Of a stretch of DNA of 64,000 nt, positions 27,308-38,492 are shown in pieces (position 1 is the stretch's first letter; every line of letters begins with the position of its first letter). The notes under the pieces are model-generated. The model was not told the origin of the DNA. It saw nothing but the letters and a program-made list of their open reading frames with translations, and ran no database searches. The position numbers and the translations under genes were made by a program. The DNA lies in assembly GCF_015689195.1 (NCBI RefSeq), contig NZ_CP065044.1, positions 248,001 through 312,000 on the forward strand. The letters run 5' to 3'. The stretch is from Pectobacterium aroidearum (lineage in GTDB: Bacteria; Pseudomonadota; Gammaproteobacteria; Enterobacterales; Enterobacteriaceae).

Positions 27308-27589
27308 TTAGTTGCGGTATAGCACCTTGATCACATGGTATCCAAACTGGGTTTTCACCGGACCAAACGGCTTCAGCAATTCGCAGGAAAACACGGCCTT
27401 ATCGAACGCTGGCACCATGTCACCTTTACGAAATTCACCTAAATCGCCACCGTTGCGTTTTGACGGGCAGGTCGAGTGTTTTTGCGCCAGTTTCTGGAAG
27501 TCAGCGCCTTTTTCCAGTTGAGCAAGGATATCGTTAGCCTGCTGTTCAGTGTCTACCAGAATGTGCAAAGCTGCTGCGGTATTTGCCAT
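27308..27589 (-). CDS. ppiC: Parvulin-type peptidyl-prolyl isomerase C
   Basis: Small cytoplasmic prolyl isomerase of 93 residues, essentially one parvulin domain. Family landmarks are [28 protein letters not shown] and the end [13 protein letters not shown]. The longer frame to 27646 is rejected because the start at 27587-27589 gives the E. coli parvulin N-terminus [12 protein letters not shown]. Divergent from rep, as in E. coli. Confidence 0.95.
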   Translation of the reverse strand: MANTAAALHILVDTEQQANDILAQLEKGADFQKLAQKHSTCPSKRNGGDLGEFRKGDMVPAFDKAVFSCELLKPFGPVKTQFGYHVIKVLYRN

Positions 27590-27749
27590 GTTGTTACCTT
27601 TTTTGCAAAAGAGATTCCGGTGCGCAATGTAACATTTGCAACGCAAGATGTGGACTGCGACGTGCTTTCCTTAATAACAAATCCCCGGTCAAGATCGATA
27701 CGGCTTTCTGCTACAATCGCCTTCCGTTTTATGAGTGAGCAACATCGTT

Positions 27750-29777
27750 ATGCGCTTAAACCCCAGCCAACAGCACGCCGTCGAATTCGTCACCGGACCT
27801 TGTCTGGTACTGGCGGGTGCAGGTTCAGGCAAGACCCGCGTTATCACCAATAAAATTGCGCACCTTATCCGTCAGTGTGGTTATCAGGCGCGGCATATTG
27901 CTGCTGTGACGTTTACCAACAAAGCGGCGCGTGAGATGAAGGAGCGCGTGGCGCAAACGCTGGGGCGCAAAGAAACACGCGGGCTGATGATTGCGACTTT
28001 CCATACGCTGGGGTTGGAGATCATCAAGCGTGAATACGCCGCATTGGGGATGAAATCCAATTTCTCCCTGTTCGACGATCAGGATCAGATGGCGCTGCTG
28101 AAAGAGCTGACGGAGCAGTGGCTGGAAAATGATAAGGTTCTGCTGCAACAGCTGATCTCGACGATCTCAAACTGGAAAAACGATCTGATCGATCCTGCCG
28201 GTGCGGCAGCGACGGCGCGTTCTGAACGCGACAAGCTATTTGTGCATTGCTACTCGCTCTATCACGAACATCTGCGTGCCTGTAACGTACTGGACTTCGA
28301 CGATCTGATTTTGCTGCCTACGCTACTTCTGAAGCAGAATGCTGAGGTACGCGAACGTTGGCAGAACCGCTTACGCTACCTGCTGGTGGATGAATATCAG
28401 GACACCAACACCAGCCAGTATGAGCTGGTTAAGCTGCTGGTCGGCACCCGTGCGCGTTTCACCGTCGTTGGCGATGACGATCAGTCTATTTACTCCTGGC
28501 GCGGGGCACGTCCACAGAATCTGGTGCTGCTGCAGCAGGATTTCCCCACGCTTGACGTGATCAAACTGGAACAAAACTACCGCTCATCCGGACGTATTCT
28601 GAAAGCGGCCAATATTCTCATCGCCAATAACCCGCACGTCTTTGAAAAACGGTTGTTCTCGGAACTGGGTTACGGTGATGAGCTTAAAGTGATTACCGCC
28701 AACAACGAAGATCATGAGGCGGAACGGGTCGTTGGTGAGCTAATCGCCCATCACTTTATTAAAAAGACCCAGTATGGCGACTATGCAATTCTGTATCGTG
28801 GTAACCACCAGTCGCGCCTGTTTGAAAAGATGCTGATGCAGAACCGTATTCCGTATCGCATTTCCGGCGGCACGTCCTTTTTCTCCCGTCCTGAAATTAA
28901 AGACTTGCTGGCTTATCTGCGCGTTCTGACCAATCCGGATGATGACAGCGCATTCTTACGCATCGTGAATACGCCCAAACGTGAAATTGGCCCGGCGACG
29001 ATGAAGAAGCTGGGTGAGTGGGCGGGGCAACGCAATAAAGGCCTGTTTAGCGCGAGTTTTGATCTGGGGCTGAGCCAGTCGCTGACTGGTCGTGGGCTGG
29101 AATCCTTGCAACGGTTTACGCAGTGGATGGCGGAAATCGCCCGTTTGGCAGAGCGTGAACCGGTAGCCGCCGTGCGCGACCTGATTCATGGATTGGACTA
29201 CGAAAGCTGGCTGTATGAAACCTCACCTAGCCCAAAAGCGGCGGAAATGCGGATGAAGAACGTCAATCAGCTATTCAGCTGGATGACGGAAATGCTGGAA
29301 GGGTCTGAACTGGATGAGCCGATGACGCTGACGCAGGTGGTGACGCGCTTCACGCTGCGAGACATGATGGAGCGTGGTGAAAGTGAAGAGGAACTGGATC
29401 AGGTACAGTTGATGACACTGCATGCGTCCAAAGGTCTGGAATTTCCGTACGTCTTTTTGGTCGGAATGGAAGAGGGACTACTGCCGCACCAAAGCAGTAT
29501 TGATGAGGACAACGTTGATGAAGAGCGTCGTCTGGCATATGTGGGGATTACGCGTGCACAGCGTGAACTCATCTTCACGCTTTGCAAAGAGCGCCGCCAG
29601 TATGGTGAATTAGTTCGCCCTGAGCCGAGCCGTTTCCTGCTTGAATTGCCGCAGGATGATGTGGTGTGGGAAACGGAACGGAAAGTGGTTAGTGCACAAG
29701 AGCGGATGCAGAAAGGTCAGGCGAACGTTGCCAACATCCGGGCGATGTTGGCGAAGGCAAAAGGGGAAGGGGAGTAA
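27750..29777 (+). CDS. rep: ATP-dependent DNA helicase Rep
   Basis: Superfamily 1A 3'-to-5' helicase of 675 residues that clears proteins ahead of the replication fork. Walker A is GAGSGKT at 23-29, Walker B lies in [10 protein letters not shown], and later motifs include [13 protein letters not shown] and [17 protein letters not shown] use the ATG at 27750, which gives the E. coli start MRLNP, rather than 27735. The C-terminus is a little divergent from E. coli. It converges on gppA across 11 bases. Confidence 0.96.
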   Translation: MRLNPSQQHAVEFVTGPCLVLAGAGSGKTRVITNKIAHLIRQCGYQARHIAAVTFTNKAAREMKERVAQTLGRKETRGLMIATFHTLGLEIIKREYAALGMKSNFSLFDDQDQMALLKELTEQWLENDKVLLQQLISTISNWKNDLIDPAGAAATARSERDKLFVHCYSLYHEHLRACNVLDFDDLILLPTLLLKQNAEVRERWQNRLRYLLVDEYQDTNTSQYELVKLLVGTRARFTVVGDDDQSIYSWRGARPQNLVLLQQDFPTLDVIKLEQNYRSSGRILKAANILIANNPHVFEKRLFSELGYGDELKVITANNEDHEAERVVGELIAHHFIKKTQYGDYAILYRGNHQSRLFEKMLMQNRIPYRISGGTSFFSRPEIKDLLAYLRVLTNPDDDSAFLRIVNTPKREIGPATMKKLGEWAGQRNKGLFSASFDLGLSQSLTGRGLESLQRFTQWMAEIARLAEREPVAAVRDLIHGLDYESWLYETSPSPKAAEMRMKNVNQLFSWMTEMLEGSELDEPMTLTQVVTRFTLRDMMERGESEEELDQVQLMTLHASKGLEFPYVFLVGMEEGLLPHQSSIDEDNVDEERRLAYVGITRAQRELIFTLCKERRQYGELVRPEPSRFLLELPQDDVVWETERKVVSAQERMQKGQANVANIRAMLAKAKGEGE

Positions 29778-29788
29778 TTTTCTCCCCG

Positions 29789-31285
29789 TTAAGCTGGAGT
29801 TTCTTCCAGCATCAGCGGCCAGTGTACGTAGCTCTGCCAGCGGCTTTCCTGTTCCAGCATTTCTGCCCGTAATGGATGCTGCGCCAGCCAGCCAGCAGGC
29901 AGAATCAAACGCAGCGTTTCGCCTTCTACGCGCAATCGTACGGCTGGCAGCGTGTCATCGCGGCGGCGGCTGGCAAAAATAATCGCCAGACGCAACAGGC
30001 GACACAGGCGCTGTGCCTGGTTGACCGGCAGCGCGTTCTGCTGACTCAGCGGCATTAAATCGACAGGGTTAATCTGGTTTTGCAGGAGTGTGGCTAACAG
30101 CTTCTTCTGGGCTGGCGTAAAGCCGGGGAGATCGCTATGGCGAATCAAATAGGCTGCATGCTGGGGAGACTGGCGAAAATCGATGCTCAAACCGATTTCG
30201 TGCACCAGACAGGCACTGCGCAGTAACTCGCGACATCGGTTATCTAACTGCCAGTCACGGGCAACCTGTTGCAGAAAATTGTCCGCCAGCGTACTAACGC
30301 GTTTCGCCTGTTCGACATCCAGAAGATAGCGACGTTGCAGCGTTTCCAGCGTGCGATGGCGAATATCCTGATCGACAGGCAGATGCAACATGCCATAGAC
30401 CAGACCTTCACGCAGCGCTCCGCCTGCCAGCGTCATCGTTTTGATGTCGAGTTCCTGGAAGATCGCCAACAGGATGGCTAATCCGCTGGGAAAAACCAGC
30501 GCGCGTTCCAGCGTCAGGCCTTCAATTTCCAACTCTTCCAGCTTATCGCACTGAATCGCATGTTCTTTAAGCTGTCTGAGCTTCGGCAGGGTAATGTACT
30601 CATCCATTCCCTGCGCGACCATGATTTCCTGTAGCGCTTGTACTGTGCCGGAGGCACCGACGCAGATTTGCCAACCCTGCTCGCGCAGAGAAGCGGCAAC
30701 GGGACGCAGCATTTCACGTGCCGCCTGTTCAGCACGTTCAAAATTACCGGCTTCCAGATTGCGATCGCTGAAATAGCGATCCAGCCACGTTACGCATCCC
30801 ATCGGGAGGCTGATCAACTGGGTCGTTTTTGCGCCAACCCCTGTTGCCAGCTCGGTGCTGCCACCGCCGATATCCACGACCAGACGCGCATCCGGGCCGC
30901 CCGTCGTATGTGCTACGCCTTGATAAATCAGGCGTGCTTCTTCTTCACCGCTGATAACCTGAATCGGTAAACCCAGAATTTCCTGAGCCCGTTGCAGAAA
31001 CTCGTCAGCATTCGTTGCCAGCCGCAGGGTGGCGGTCGCGACGACGCGCACCTGATCCTGCGGGATGTCCTGCAACCGTTCAGAGAACAGTTGTAGACAC
31101 TGCCAGCCGCGCTGCATTGCGTCCTGCGAGAGCCGATTCTGTTTATCCAGCCCTGCCGCAAGGCGGACTTTACGCTTTATTTTCGCCAGCGTCTGAATGC
31201 TGCCTGCGGTTTCCCGGGCGACCAGCATATGGAAGCTGTTCGAGCCGAGATCGATGGCAGCGTAAAGTGAAGAAGAGCTCAGCAT
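29789..31285 (-). CDS. gppA: Guanosine pentaphosphate phosphatase/exopolyphosphatase
   Basis: Ppx/GppA family enzyme of 498 residues that converts pppGpp to ppGpp and takes part in the stringent response. The actin-like ATPase fold shows [15 protein letters not shown] near residues 9-23, [12 protein letters not shown] and [12 protein letters not shown]-terminal HD-type helical domain follows. It lies seven bases downstream of rhlB on the same strand, so the two are probably one transcript, as in E. coli. Confidence 0.95.
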   Translation of the reverse strand: MLSSSSLYAAIDLGSNSFHMLVARETAGSIQTLAKIKRKVRLAAGLDKQNRLSQDAMQRGWQCLQLFSERLQDIPQDQVRVVATATLRLATNADEFLQRAQEILGLPIQVISGEEEARLIYQGVAHTTGGPDARLVVDIGGGSTELATGVGAKTTQLISLPMGCVTWLDRYFSDRNLEAGNFERAEQAAREMLRPVAASLREQGWQICVGASGTVQALQEIMVAQGMDEYITLPKLRQLKEHAIQCDKLEELEIEGLTLERALVFPSGLAILLAIFQELDIKTMTLAGGALREGLVYGMLHLPVDQDIRHRTLETLQRRYLLDVEQAKRVSTLADNFLQQVARDWQLDNRCRELLRSACLVHEIGLSIDFRQSPQHAAYLIRHSDLPGFTPAQKKLLATLLQNQINPVDLMPLSQQNALPVNQAQRLCRLLRLAIIFASRRRDDTLPAVRLRVEGETLRLILPAGWLAQHPLRAEMLEQESRWQSYVHWPLMLEETPA

Positions 31286-31291
31286 CGACGG

Positions 31292-32584
31292 TTAATCCGC
31301 TCGTTTACGGTTATTACGGGGCGCTCCACTGCGGCGCGGCGCATTGTTGTGTCGGCGCGGGCCATTATTGGAGCGCGGTGGGCGCGTTAAACGCTTCGGC
31401 GCGGGTAAATCATTCATCAGTGCATCGCTGTTGTATTTGCTGACCGGGATGCTGTGGCCAATATAGGTCTCGATAGCCGGGAGGTTCAGCGCGTACTCTT
31501 CGCAGGCCAGGCTGATAGAAAATCCGCTTTGTCCCGCACGGCCAGTACGGCCAATACGGTGAACGTAGTCTTCGCAGTCATCCGGCAGGTCGTAGTTGAA
31601 AACGTGGGTCACAGAAGGAATATGTAAACCGCGTGCTGCAACGTCCGTTGCGACCAGAATATCCAGATTACCTTGGGTAAATTCTTCCAGAATACGCAGA
31701 CGTTTTTTCTGTGCGACGTCGCCCGTCAGCAGCCCAACGCGATGGCCGTCAGCAGCCAGGTGACCCCAGATGTCTTCGCAACGATGTTTGGTATTCGCGA
31801 AAATGATGCAGCGATCCGGCCACTCTTCTTCCAGCAGTGTCTGGAGCAAGCGCATTTTTTCTTCGTTGGATGGATAAAACAGTTCTTCTTTAATGCGATG
31901 GCCGGTTTTCTGTTCCGGTTCAACTTCCACGTACTCTGCGTTATTCATCTGTTCAAACGCAAGTTCACGCACCCGGTAGGAGAGCGTTGCGGAAAAGAGC
32001 ATGTTCAGACGCTGTGCTGCTGGCGGCATACGGCGGAACAACCAGCGAATATCTTTGATGAAGCCGAGATCGTACATACGGTCCGCTTCGTCCAGCACGA
32101 CGACCTGAATCGCGCCCAGATTGATATGGTTTTGTTTGGCGTAATCAATTAGGCGACCGGTGGTGCCGATCAGAATATCAACGCCGTTTTCCAGCACCTT
32201 AAGCTGCTTGTCGTAGCCGTCTCCACCGTAGGCTAAACCCAGTTTTAACCCGGTAAGGTGAGACAGCGCTTCTGCGTCAGAGTGAATCTGGACGGCCAGT
32301 TCACGCGTTGGTGCCATAATTAAGGCACGGGGTTGATTGGTTTGACGCTCTGCGTTTGCAGGGTGTGAAAGCAAATAATGGAAAGTAGACGCGAGAAAAG
32401 CCAGCGTCTTGCCGGTACCGGTTTGCGCCTGACCTGCAACATCACGCCCTGACAGAGCCAATGGCAGAGCTAACGCCTGAATAGGCGTACAGTTATGAAA
32501 CCCTTTGCTTTCAAGAGCTTCAATAACCTGCGGGTGCAGGGCGAAGTCGGAAAACTTCTGTTCAGTTAAGTGTGTTTTGCTCAT
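31292..32584 (-). CDS. rhlB: DEAD-box RNA helicase of the degradosome
   Basis: ATP-dependent RNA helicase of 430 residues that unwinds mRNA for RNase E and PNPase. Motifs in order are [11 protein letters not shown] (I), PTRELAVQ (Ia), [13 protein letters not shown] (II, DEAD), SATL (III) and [10 protein letters not shown] (VI). The C-terminal tail is basic, with Arg/Asn/Pro-rich repeats typical of RhlB and likely RNA-binding. Divergent from trxA. Confidence 0.96.
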   Translation of the reverse strand: MSKTHLTEQKFSDFALHPQVIEALESKGFHNCTPIQALALPLALSGRDVAGQAQTGTGKTLAFLASTFHYLLSHPANAERQTNQPRALIMAPTRELAVQIHSDAEALSHLTGLKLGLAYGGDGYDKQLKVLENGVDILIGTTGRLIDYAKQNHINLGAIQVVVLDEADRMYDLGFIKDIRWLFRRMPPAAQRLNMLFSATLSYRVRELAFEQMNNAEYVEVEPEQKTGHRIKEELFYPSNEEKMRLLQTLLEEEWPDRCIIFANTKHRCEDIWGHLAADGHRVGLLTGDVAQKKRLRILEEFTQGNLDILVATDVAARGLHIPSVTHVFNYDLPDDCEDYVHRIGRTGRAGQSGFSISLACEEYALNLPAIETYIGHSIPVSKYNSDALMNDLPAPKRLTRPPRSNNGPRRHNNAPRRSGAPRNNRKRAD

Positions 32585-32702
32585 AGTGTGGTAGAATATC
32601 AGCTAACTATTGCTTTACGAAAGCGTATCCGGTGAAATAAAGTCAAGCCGTTGTTGGTCAATGCTACACCAACAAGGTAGAAATAATCCTGCGGAGTAAA
32701 AT

Positions 32703-33029
32703 ATGAGCGATAAAATAATTCACCTGACTGATGACAGTTTCGGCACGAAAGTACTGCAAGCTGAGGGCGCTATCCTGGTTGATTTCTGGGCTGAGTGGTG
32801 CGGTCCTTGCAAAATGATCGCTCCTATTCTGGATGAAATCGCCGAAGAGTTTGAAGGCAAACTGACGGTTACCAAACTGAACATTGATGAAAACCCGGCA
32901 ACTGCGCCGAAATATGGTATCCGTGGCATTCCTACTCTGTTGCTGTTTAAAAACGGCGAAGTCGCTGCGACAAAAGTCGGCGCACTGTCCAAAGGGCAAC
33001 TGAAAGAGTTCCTGACGGCGAATCTGTAA
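32703..33029 (+). CDS. trxA: Thioredoxin 1
   Basis: Cytoplasmic disulfide reductase of 108 residues. The redox-active motif WCGPC occupies residues 32-36, and the cis-proline lies in [11 protein letters not shown]. Reduced by thioredoxin reductase, it supplies electrons to ribonucleotide reductase and PAPS reductase. GCGGAG lies ahead of the ATG. It sits between rhlB and rho as in E. coli. A weak hairpin (ATACCCTT / AAGGGTAT) follows the stop codon. Confidence 0.96.
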   Translation: MSDKIIHLTDDSFGTKVLQAEGAILVDFWAEWCGPCKMIAPILDEIAEEFEGKLTVTKLNIDENPATAPKYGIRGIPTLLLFKNGEVAATKVGALSKGQLKEFLTANL

Positions 33030-33507
33030 TTAGCTTGATACCCTTCAAAAGGGTATTGTCGGCGGGCGCAATCGGGCAATATGCAATTCTCATATTGACT
33101 GCTTGCCGCTCGTCGGGAAGCGTGTTAGATTCTTCATCACTGCATATCGTACTTGCCTATGTTTAAGCCCTTAGGCTTAAGCCTGAAAGTTAGAGTCTAA
33201 AGCATTATTCTGTGTCGAAATCGAAAAACTCGTTGTTTTATAAAGTAATTTTTACAACGCGATCGTGGTTCGATTTGGGCAGTCTACTAGTTTTATAATA
33301 CTTGGTTTTATGTGTCTTCGATCTCCTGCCGTTGATTTATGCGGATATCGTTTATGCGGATGTTGTTTTGCGCGGATGTAATGCGCTTCAGGTGTGAAAC
33401 CAGACAGGAATCCGGTGGTTGAAGGCTGTTATAGAGGCACGGATGATCCTGCCATACCATTCACGTTAATAGTTCGAGATTTACCCCGAGTTAAAGAACC
33501 CACCACT
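33030..33507 (+). promoter_or_regulatory. Long rho leader region
   Basis: A 478-base gap separates trxA from rho. In E. coli the equivalent region carries the rho promoter, a short leader frame (rhoL) and Rho-dependent autoregulatory sites. I find no RhoL-like peptide. Small frames exist at 33339-33422 (27 codons, ATG) and upstream of rho in phase with it from GTG 33394, but neither has supporting conservation that I can see. The region is T-rich with C-containing unstructured stretches, compatible with Rho loading. Confidence 0.55.
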
Positions 33508-34767
33508 ATGAATCTTACCGAATTAAAGAATACGCCAGTTTCTGAGTTAATTGCTCTTGGCGAAAATATGGGTCTGGAAAACCAGGCTCGCATGCGTAAA
33601 CAGGATATTATCTTCGCTATTCTGAAACAGCATGCCAAAAGCGGCGAGGATATTTTCGGCGATGGTGTGCTGGAGATATTGCAGGATGGCTTCGGCTTCC
33701 TCCGCTCAGCAGACAGCTCCTACCTCGCAGGCCCCGATGATATCTACGTTTCTCCCAGCCAAATCCGCCGTTTTAACCTCCGCACTGGTGACACCATTTC
33801 TGGCAAGATTCGTCCGCCGAAAGAAGGTGAACGCTACTTTGCGCTGCTGAAAGTTAACGAAGTCAACTACGACAAACCTGAAAACTCCCGCAACAAGATC
33901 CTGTTCGAAAACCTCACGCCACTGCATGCAAACTCTCGTCTGCGTATGGAACGCGGTAACGGGTCGACAGAAGATCTGACGGCGCGTGTGTTGGATCTGG
34001 CTTCGCCGATTGGCCGTGGTCAACGTGGTCTGATCGTTGCGCCGCCTAAAGCAGGTAAAACCATGCTGCTGCAGAACATTGCGCAGAGCATTGCTTACAA
34101 CCATCCTGACTGCGTACTGATGGTTCTGCTGATTGACGAACGTCCGGAAGAAGTTACCGAGATGCAGCGTCTGGTGAAAGGCGAAGTGGTTGCGTCAACG
34201 TTCGACGAACCGGCTTCTCGTCACGTTCAGGTTGCCGAAATGGTGATCGAAAAAGCGAAGCGTCTGGTTGAGCATAAGAAAGACGTTATCATCCTGCTGG
34301 ACTCCATTACCCGTCTGGCGCGTGCCTACAACACCGTTGTTCCTGCCTCGGGCAAAGTGTTGACTGGTGGTGTGGATGCCAATGCCCTGCATCGTCCGAA
34401 GCGTTTCTTCGGTGCGGCACGTAACGTTGAGGAGGGTGGTAGCCTGACCATCATCGCCACCGCGCTGGTTGATACCGGCTCCAAGATGGACGAAGTGATT
34501 TACGAAGAGTTTAAAGGTACAGGTAACATGGAACTGCACCTGGCGCGTAAAATCGCAGAAAAACGCGTCTTCCCAGCGATTGACTACAACCGCTCTGGTA
34601 CGCGTAAAGAAGAATTGCTTACCACCTCTGAAGAATTGCAGAAGATGTGGATTCTACGCAAGATCATCCACCCAATGGGTGAGATCGACGCGATGGAATT
34701 CCTGATCAACAAGTTGGCGATGACAAAAACCAACGATGAATTCTTCGATATGATGAAACGTTCATAA
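33508..34767 (+). CDS. rho: Transcription termination factor Rho
   Basis: Hexameric RNA-dependent ATPase of 419 residues, nearly identical to E. coli Rho. The N-terminal RNA-binding cold-shock-like domain contains [23 protein letters not shown]; Walker A is APPKAGKTM and Walker [16 protein letters not shown] 38-residue N-terminal extension in the same frame (from GTG 33394) is rejected because the family starts MNLTELKN, at 33508. Confidence 0.97.
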   Translation: MNLTELKNTPVSELIALGENMGLENQARMRKQDIIFAILKQHAKSGEDIFGDGVLEILQDGFGFLRSADSSYLAGPDDIYVSPSQIRRFNLRTGDTISGKIRPPKEGERYFALLKVNEVNYDKPENSRNKILFENLTPLHANSRLRMERGNGSTEDLTARVLDLASPIGRGQRGLIVAPPKAGKTMLLQNIAQSIAYNHPDCVLMVLLIDERPEEVTEMQRLVKGEVVASTFDEPASRHVQVAEMVIEKAKRLVEHKKDVIILLDSITRLARAYNTVVPASGKVLTGGVDANALHRPKRFFGAARNVEEGGSLTIIATALVDTGSKMDEVIYEEFKGTGNMELHLARKIAEKRVFPAIDYNRSGTRKEELLTTSEELQKMWILRKIIHPMGEIDAMEFLINKLAMTKTNDEFFDMMKRS

Positions 34768-34801
34768 ATCCGGGCGTTCATCCATTACGGATAACTCGGG
34801 G

Positions 34802-34831
34802 AACGCCACGCTGGGTCGTGGCGTTTTTTTT
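34802..34831 (+). terminator. rho terminator
   Basis: AACGCCACG pairs with CGTGGCGTT around CTGGGT, followed by a T run. Confidence 0.9.
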
Positions 34832-34974
34832 ATCCCCTAATTGATCGGATGTGAAGGGGCTTTCTACTCGGAAGTCGCCGTTATCACTCAATTTGTACTG
34901 GCGATCAACGTGGGCGATAGGATATAAGGCGTAAACCGAGTCTATACTGAACAGCTACAGCGCAGCTGTTAACG

Positions 34975-36072
34975 GTGAACTTACTCACTATGAGTACCGA
35001 ATTACTATTTATTTTCTTATTTTCTCTGGGCTTTCTTTTTTTTGCTCGCAGCATCGCGGGTAAAATAGGGCTTGTCGATCGTCCCAACTACCGTAAACGT
35101 CATCGGGGTCTTGTGCCTTTGGTTGGCGGTATTTCTGTGTATGCGGGTATCTGCTTTACCTACTTTATTACCGACCAATATATCCCTAACTTCCGTCTTT
35201 ACCTGCTGTGCGCGGGCGTGCTGGTGTTCGTCGGCATTCTGGACGATCGTTTTGATATCAGTGTGAAAATTCGTGCCGTTGTGCAGGCGTTTGTCGCGGT
35301 AGTGATGATGGCCTTTGCCGGCTTGACGCTACACAATCTGGGACACATTTTCGGACCATGGCAGATGGCACTGGGGCCGTTTGGTTATCTGGTCACGCTG
35401 TTTGCCGTCTGGGCAGCGATTAATGCGTTCAATATGGTGGACGGCATCGATGGGTTACTCGGCGGCTTGTCCAGTGTCTCGTTTGGGGCGATGGGGATTT
35501 TGCTGTATCTGAGCGGCCATACGAATCTGGCATTGTGGTGTTTTGCCATGATCGCGGCGACGCTGCCTTATATTCTGCTTAATCTCGGTATTTTTGGGCG
35601 ACGCTACAAGGTCTTCATGGGGGATGCGGGCAGCACGATGATTGGCTTCACGGCGATCTGGATCCTGATTCAAACGACACAAGGCCCACAGCATCCGATT
35701 AATCCGGTAACGGCATTGTGGATCATCGCTATCCCGCTGATTGATATGATCGCCATTATGTATCGGCGCTTACGCAAAGGGATGAGCCCATTCTCACCTG
35801 ATCGACAGCACATTCATCATTTAATGATGCGCGCGGGGTTTTCTTCCCGCCAGGCATTTGTGCTGATTACGCTTGCTGCCGCCTTGTTGGCTGCGGTCGG
35901 CGTGTTGGGAGAATATTTCTTTTTTATACCCGAATGGTTGATGTTGGCATTATTCTTGCTTGCATTTCTACTGTATGGCTACTGCCTGAAACGAGCATGG
36001 CGGGTCGCCCGTTTTATCAAGCGAATCAAACGCCGTATGCGGCATTCCGATGAGCAAAAGCAGTCATCCTGA
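34975..36072 (+). CDS. wecA: Undecaprenyl-phosphate GlcNAc-1-phosphate transferase
   Basis: Integral membrane enzyme of 365 residues that begins enterobacterial common antigen, and often O antigen, by moving GlcNAc-1-P to undecaprenyl phosphate. Conserved catalytic segments are VFVGILDDRFDIS, AINAFNMVDGIDGLLGG and KVFMGDAGST. The SPDRQHIHHL loop is also typical. Translation begins at GTG 34975 (MetAsnLeuLeu), as in E. coli. First gene of the wec cluster, which runs without a large break to wecG. Confidence 0.96.
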   Translation: MNLLTMSTELLFIFLFSLGFLFFARSIAGKIGLVDRPNYRKRHRGLVPLVGGISVYAGICFTYFITDQYIPNFRLYLLCAGVLVFVGILDDRFDISVKIRAVVQAFVAVVMMAFAGLTLHNLGHIFGPWQMALGPFGYLVTLFAVWAAINAFNMVDGIDGLLGGLSSVSFGAMGILLYLSGHTNLALWCFAMIAATLPYILLNLGIFGRRYKVFMGDAGSTMIGFTAIWILIQTTQGPQHPINPVTALWIIAIPLIDMIAIMYRRLRKGMSPFSPDRQHIHHLMMRAGFSSRQAFVLITLAAALLAAVGVLGEYFFFIPEWLMLALFLLAFLLYGYCLKRAWRVARFIKRIKRRMRHSDEQKQSS

Positions 36073-36093
36073 CCAAATAATTTTGGGGAAGTA

Positions 36094-37140
36094 ATGAAAT
36101 CAGAGAACTTGTCTACCGGGAATGCGTTGATTGATAACGAACTGGATATCCGTGGTTTATTTCGTCTGCTGTGGCAGGGAAAGGTGTGGCCGATAGCGTT
36201 CGGCCTGCTTTTTGCCGTTGTGGCATTAGGCTATTCCTATCTTGTTAAACAGGAGTGGAGTGCGACAGCGATTACCGACAAGCCGACGGTCAATATGCTA
36301 GGGGGGTATTATTCGCAGCAGCAATTCCTGCGTAACCTCGACGCCCGGTCTTTTTCCACTCCTCAGCCAGAGCAACCGTCTATTTCGGCTGATGCTTATG
36401 ATGAATTCATCATGCAATTAGCGGCTTACGATACCCGGCGCGATTTCTGGTTGCAGACTGACTATTACAAGCAGCGTCTGGAAGGCGACGCGAAAGCGGA
36501 TGCCGCTCTGCTGGATGACATGGTCAGCAATATTCAGTTTACACCGCGTGACGATGGTAAAAAAACCAATGATTCCGTGAAGCTGGTGGCGGAAACCTCT
36601 GCGGATTCCAACACATTGCTGCGTCAATATGTGGCTTTTGCCAGCCAGCGTGCCGCCAACCACCTGAATGAAGAGATCAAGGGGGCCTGGGCTGCCAGAA
36701 CCATTTTCATGAAGTCGCAGATCAAACGTCAGGAAGCGGTAGCAAAAGCGATTTACGATCGTGAAGTCCGCAGTGTTGAACTGGCGCTGAAAATCGCCCA
36801 GCAGCAAGGTATTAGCCGTAGCCAGACGGATACGCCGGCAGACGAAATCCCCGCATCGGAAATGTTCCTGCTCGGCAGGCCGATGCTCCAAGCCCGACTG
36901 GAGGCGTTGCAGACCAGCGGTCCACATTACGAACTGGATTACGATCAAAATCGCGCGATGTTAGCGACGCTGAACGTTGGCCCAATGCTTGAGGCCAGTT
37001 TCCAGACGTATCGTTATTTGCGTACGCCGGAAGAACCGGTGAAGCGCGACAGCCCACGCCGGGCATTCCTGATGGTGATGTGGGGTGCGATTGGTGCGCT
37101 CGTTGGCGCCGGTGTTGCCTTGGCTCGCCGTCGACGCTAA
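36094..37140 (+). CDS. wzzE: Enterobacterial common antigen chain-length regulator
   Basis: Inner-membrane co-polymerase of 348 residues that sets the number of repeat units in the antigen. It has an N-terminal transmembrane helix near 32-50, a large periplasmic region with coiled-coil potential, and a C-terminal helix near 325-343 ending in ARRRR. The Pro-rich approach to the second helix is typical of Wzz proteins. The gene follows wecA by 21 bases. Confidence 0.94.
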   Translation: MKSENLSTGNALIDNELDIRGLFRLLWQGKVWPIAFGLLFAVVALGYSYLVKQEWSATAITDKPTVNMLGGYYSQQQFLRNLDARSFSTPQPEQPSISADAYDEFIMQLAAYDTRRDFWLQTDYYKQRLEGDAKADAALLDDMVSNIQFTPRDDGKKTNDSVKLVAETSADSNTLLRQYVAFASQRAANHLNEEIKGAWAARTIFMKSQIKRQEAVAKAIYDREVRSVELALKIAQQQGISRSQTDTPADEIPASEMFLLGRPMLQARLEALQTSGPHYELDYDQNRAMLATLNVGPMLEASFQTYRYLRTPEEPVKRDSPRRAFLMVMWGAIGALVGAGVALARRRR

Positions 37141-37210
37141 CCAACCAGCTTGCTAATGTGCGTTGGGCGCTCGCGAGCGTCTGCGTCTAACCTGATTAAA
37201 GAGATTCAAT

Positions 37211-38335
37211 GTGAAAGTATTGACTGTTTTCGGCACCCGGCCGGAGGCCATTAAAATGGCGCCGCTGGTTCATGCTCTGGCTCAGGATGGAGCCTTTGAA
37301 TCGAGAATTTGCGTAACAGCCCAGCATCGGGAGATGTTGGATCAGGTGCTGCGTTTGTTCGATATTACGCCGGACTATGATCTGGATATTATGCGACCGG
37401 GACAGGGACTCAGTGAGATATCCTGCCGGATTTTATCGGGGCTTGAACCGGTCATGGCAGAGTTCAAGCCGGCTCTGGTGTTGGTACACGGTGACACCAC
37501 GACGACGCTGGCAACCAGCCTGGCGGCCTTTTATCAGCGTATTCCCGTCGGCCACGTAGAAGCAGGATTGCGTACAGGCAATCTGTATTCACCCTGGCCG
37601 GAAGAGGCTAACCGTAAACTGACCGGGCATCTGGCGATGTACCATTTTGCCCCGACGGAAAATTCCCGCCAGAATTTACTGCGTGAGCATCTGTCTGATC
37701 GGCATATTTTTGTGACAGGGAATACGGTGATTGATGCGCTGTTCTGGGTTCGTGACCGTATTCTCGGGGATGCCGCGCTGCGCCGCAGCCTCGATGAAAA
37801 ATATGACTTTTTGGACGACAACAAGAAGCTGATTCTGGTTACCGGACATCGACGCGAGAGTTTTGGCGGCGGTTTTGAGCGCATTTGTAGCGCGTTGGCG
37901 GATATCGCCCGTCGACACCCTGAAGTGCAAATTGTGTATCCGGTTCACCTCAATCCTAACGTCAGCGAACCCGTGAATCGCATCCTGAGCGGTATTGATA
38001 ATGTCATGCTGATTGCACCGCAGGATTATCTGCCCTTCGTGTACCTGATGAATCGTTCTTACATGATTTTGACCGACTCTGGCGGCATTCAGGAAGAAGC
38101 CCCGTCGTTAGGCAAGCCAGTACTGGTGATGCGTGATACGACGGAACGACCGGAGGCGGTGGAAGCGGGTACGGTCAAGCTGGTGGGGACAGAGGTGGCT
38201 AACATTGTCGATGCGGTATCTATGCTGCTAACGGATGACGAGGCGTATCAGGCAATGAGCCGCGCCCACAATCCTTATGGCGACGGTCAGGCCTGTCAAC
38301 GCATTGTTGAGGCGTTAAAAAATCATAGGCAATGA
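37211..38335 (+). CDS. wecB: UDP-N-acetylglucosamine 2-epimerase
   Basis: Cytoplasmic enzyme of 374 residues that makes UDP-ManNAc, the precursor of the ManNAcA residue. Family motifs are [14 protein letters not shown] near residues 6-19, [19 protein letters not shown] and [12 protein letters not shown]. The start is GTG 37211. It is separated from wecC by 157 bases that contain repeat-like hairpins. Confidence 0.96.
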   Translation: MKVLTVFGTRPEAIKMAPLVHALAQDGAFESRICVTAQHREMLDQVLRLFDITPDYDLDIMRPGQGLSEISCRILSGLEPVMAEFKPALVLVHGDTTTTLATSLAAFYQRIPVGHVEAGLRTGNLYSPWPEEANRKLTGHLAMYHFAPTENSRQNLLREHLSDRHIFVTGNTVIDALFWVRDRILGDAALRRSLDEKYDFLDDNKKLILVTGHRRESFGGGFERICSALADIARRHPEVQIVYPVHLNPNVSEPVNRILSGIDNVMLIAPQDYLPFVYLMNRSYMILTDSGGIQEEAPSLGKPVLVMRDTTERPEAVEAGTVKLVGTEVANIVDAVSMLLTDDEAYQAMSRAHNPYGDGQACQRIVEALKNHRQ

Positions 38336-38340
38336 TTTTT

Positions 38341-38425
38341 AGCGCTGCTTTTGCAGCGACCCGCAGGGTGTCGGGCAGGGATAGCCCGACATAAAAAATC
38401 GCTAAGCGTAGCACCCATCAGCGCC
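38341..38425. repeat. Hairpin-rich intergenic repeat-like element between wecB and wecC
   Basis: Two hairpins stand close together: CGCTGC-TTTT-GCAGCG near 38343-38358 and TGTCGGGC...GCCCGACA at 38369-38391. A GCGCTAAGCG-like stretch follows. The arrangement resembles dispersed palindromic elements of soft-rot enterobacteria. It could stabilise the upstream mRNA or weaken read-through. Its copy number elsewhere is unknown. Confidence 0.5.
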
Positions 38426-38492
38426 CGAAAATTACTCGGAGTCATGTTGAACGTCGCCTTGCGGTGACAGACATAAAAATTATGGTGACACT

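Noticed and set aside
33394-33507. N-terminal extension of Rho from a GTG start
   Set aside because: Rho proteins start MNLTELKN; the extension has no family support, so I keep it as leader DNA.
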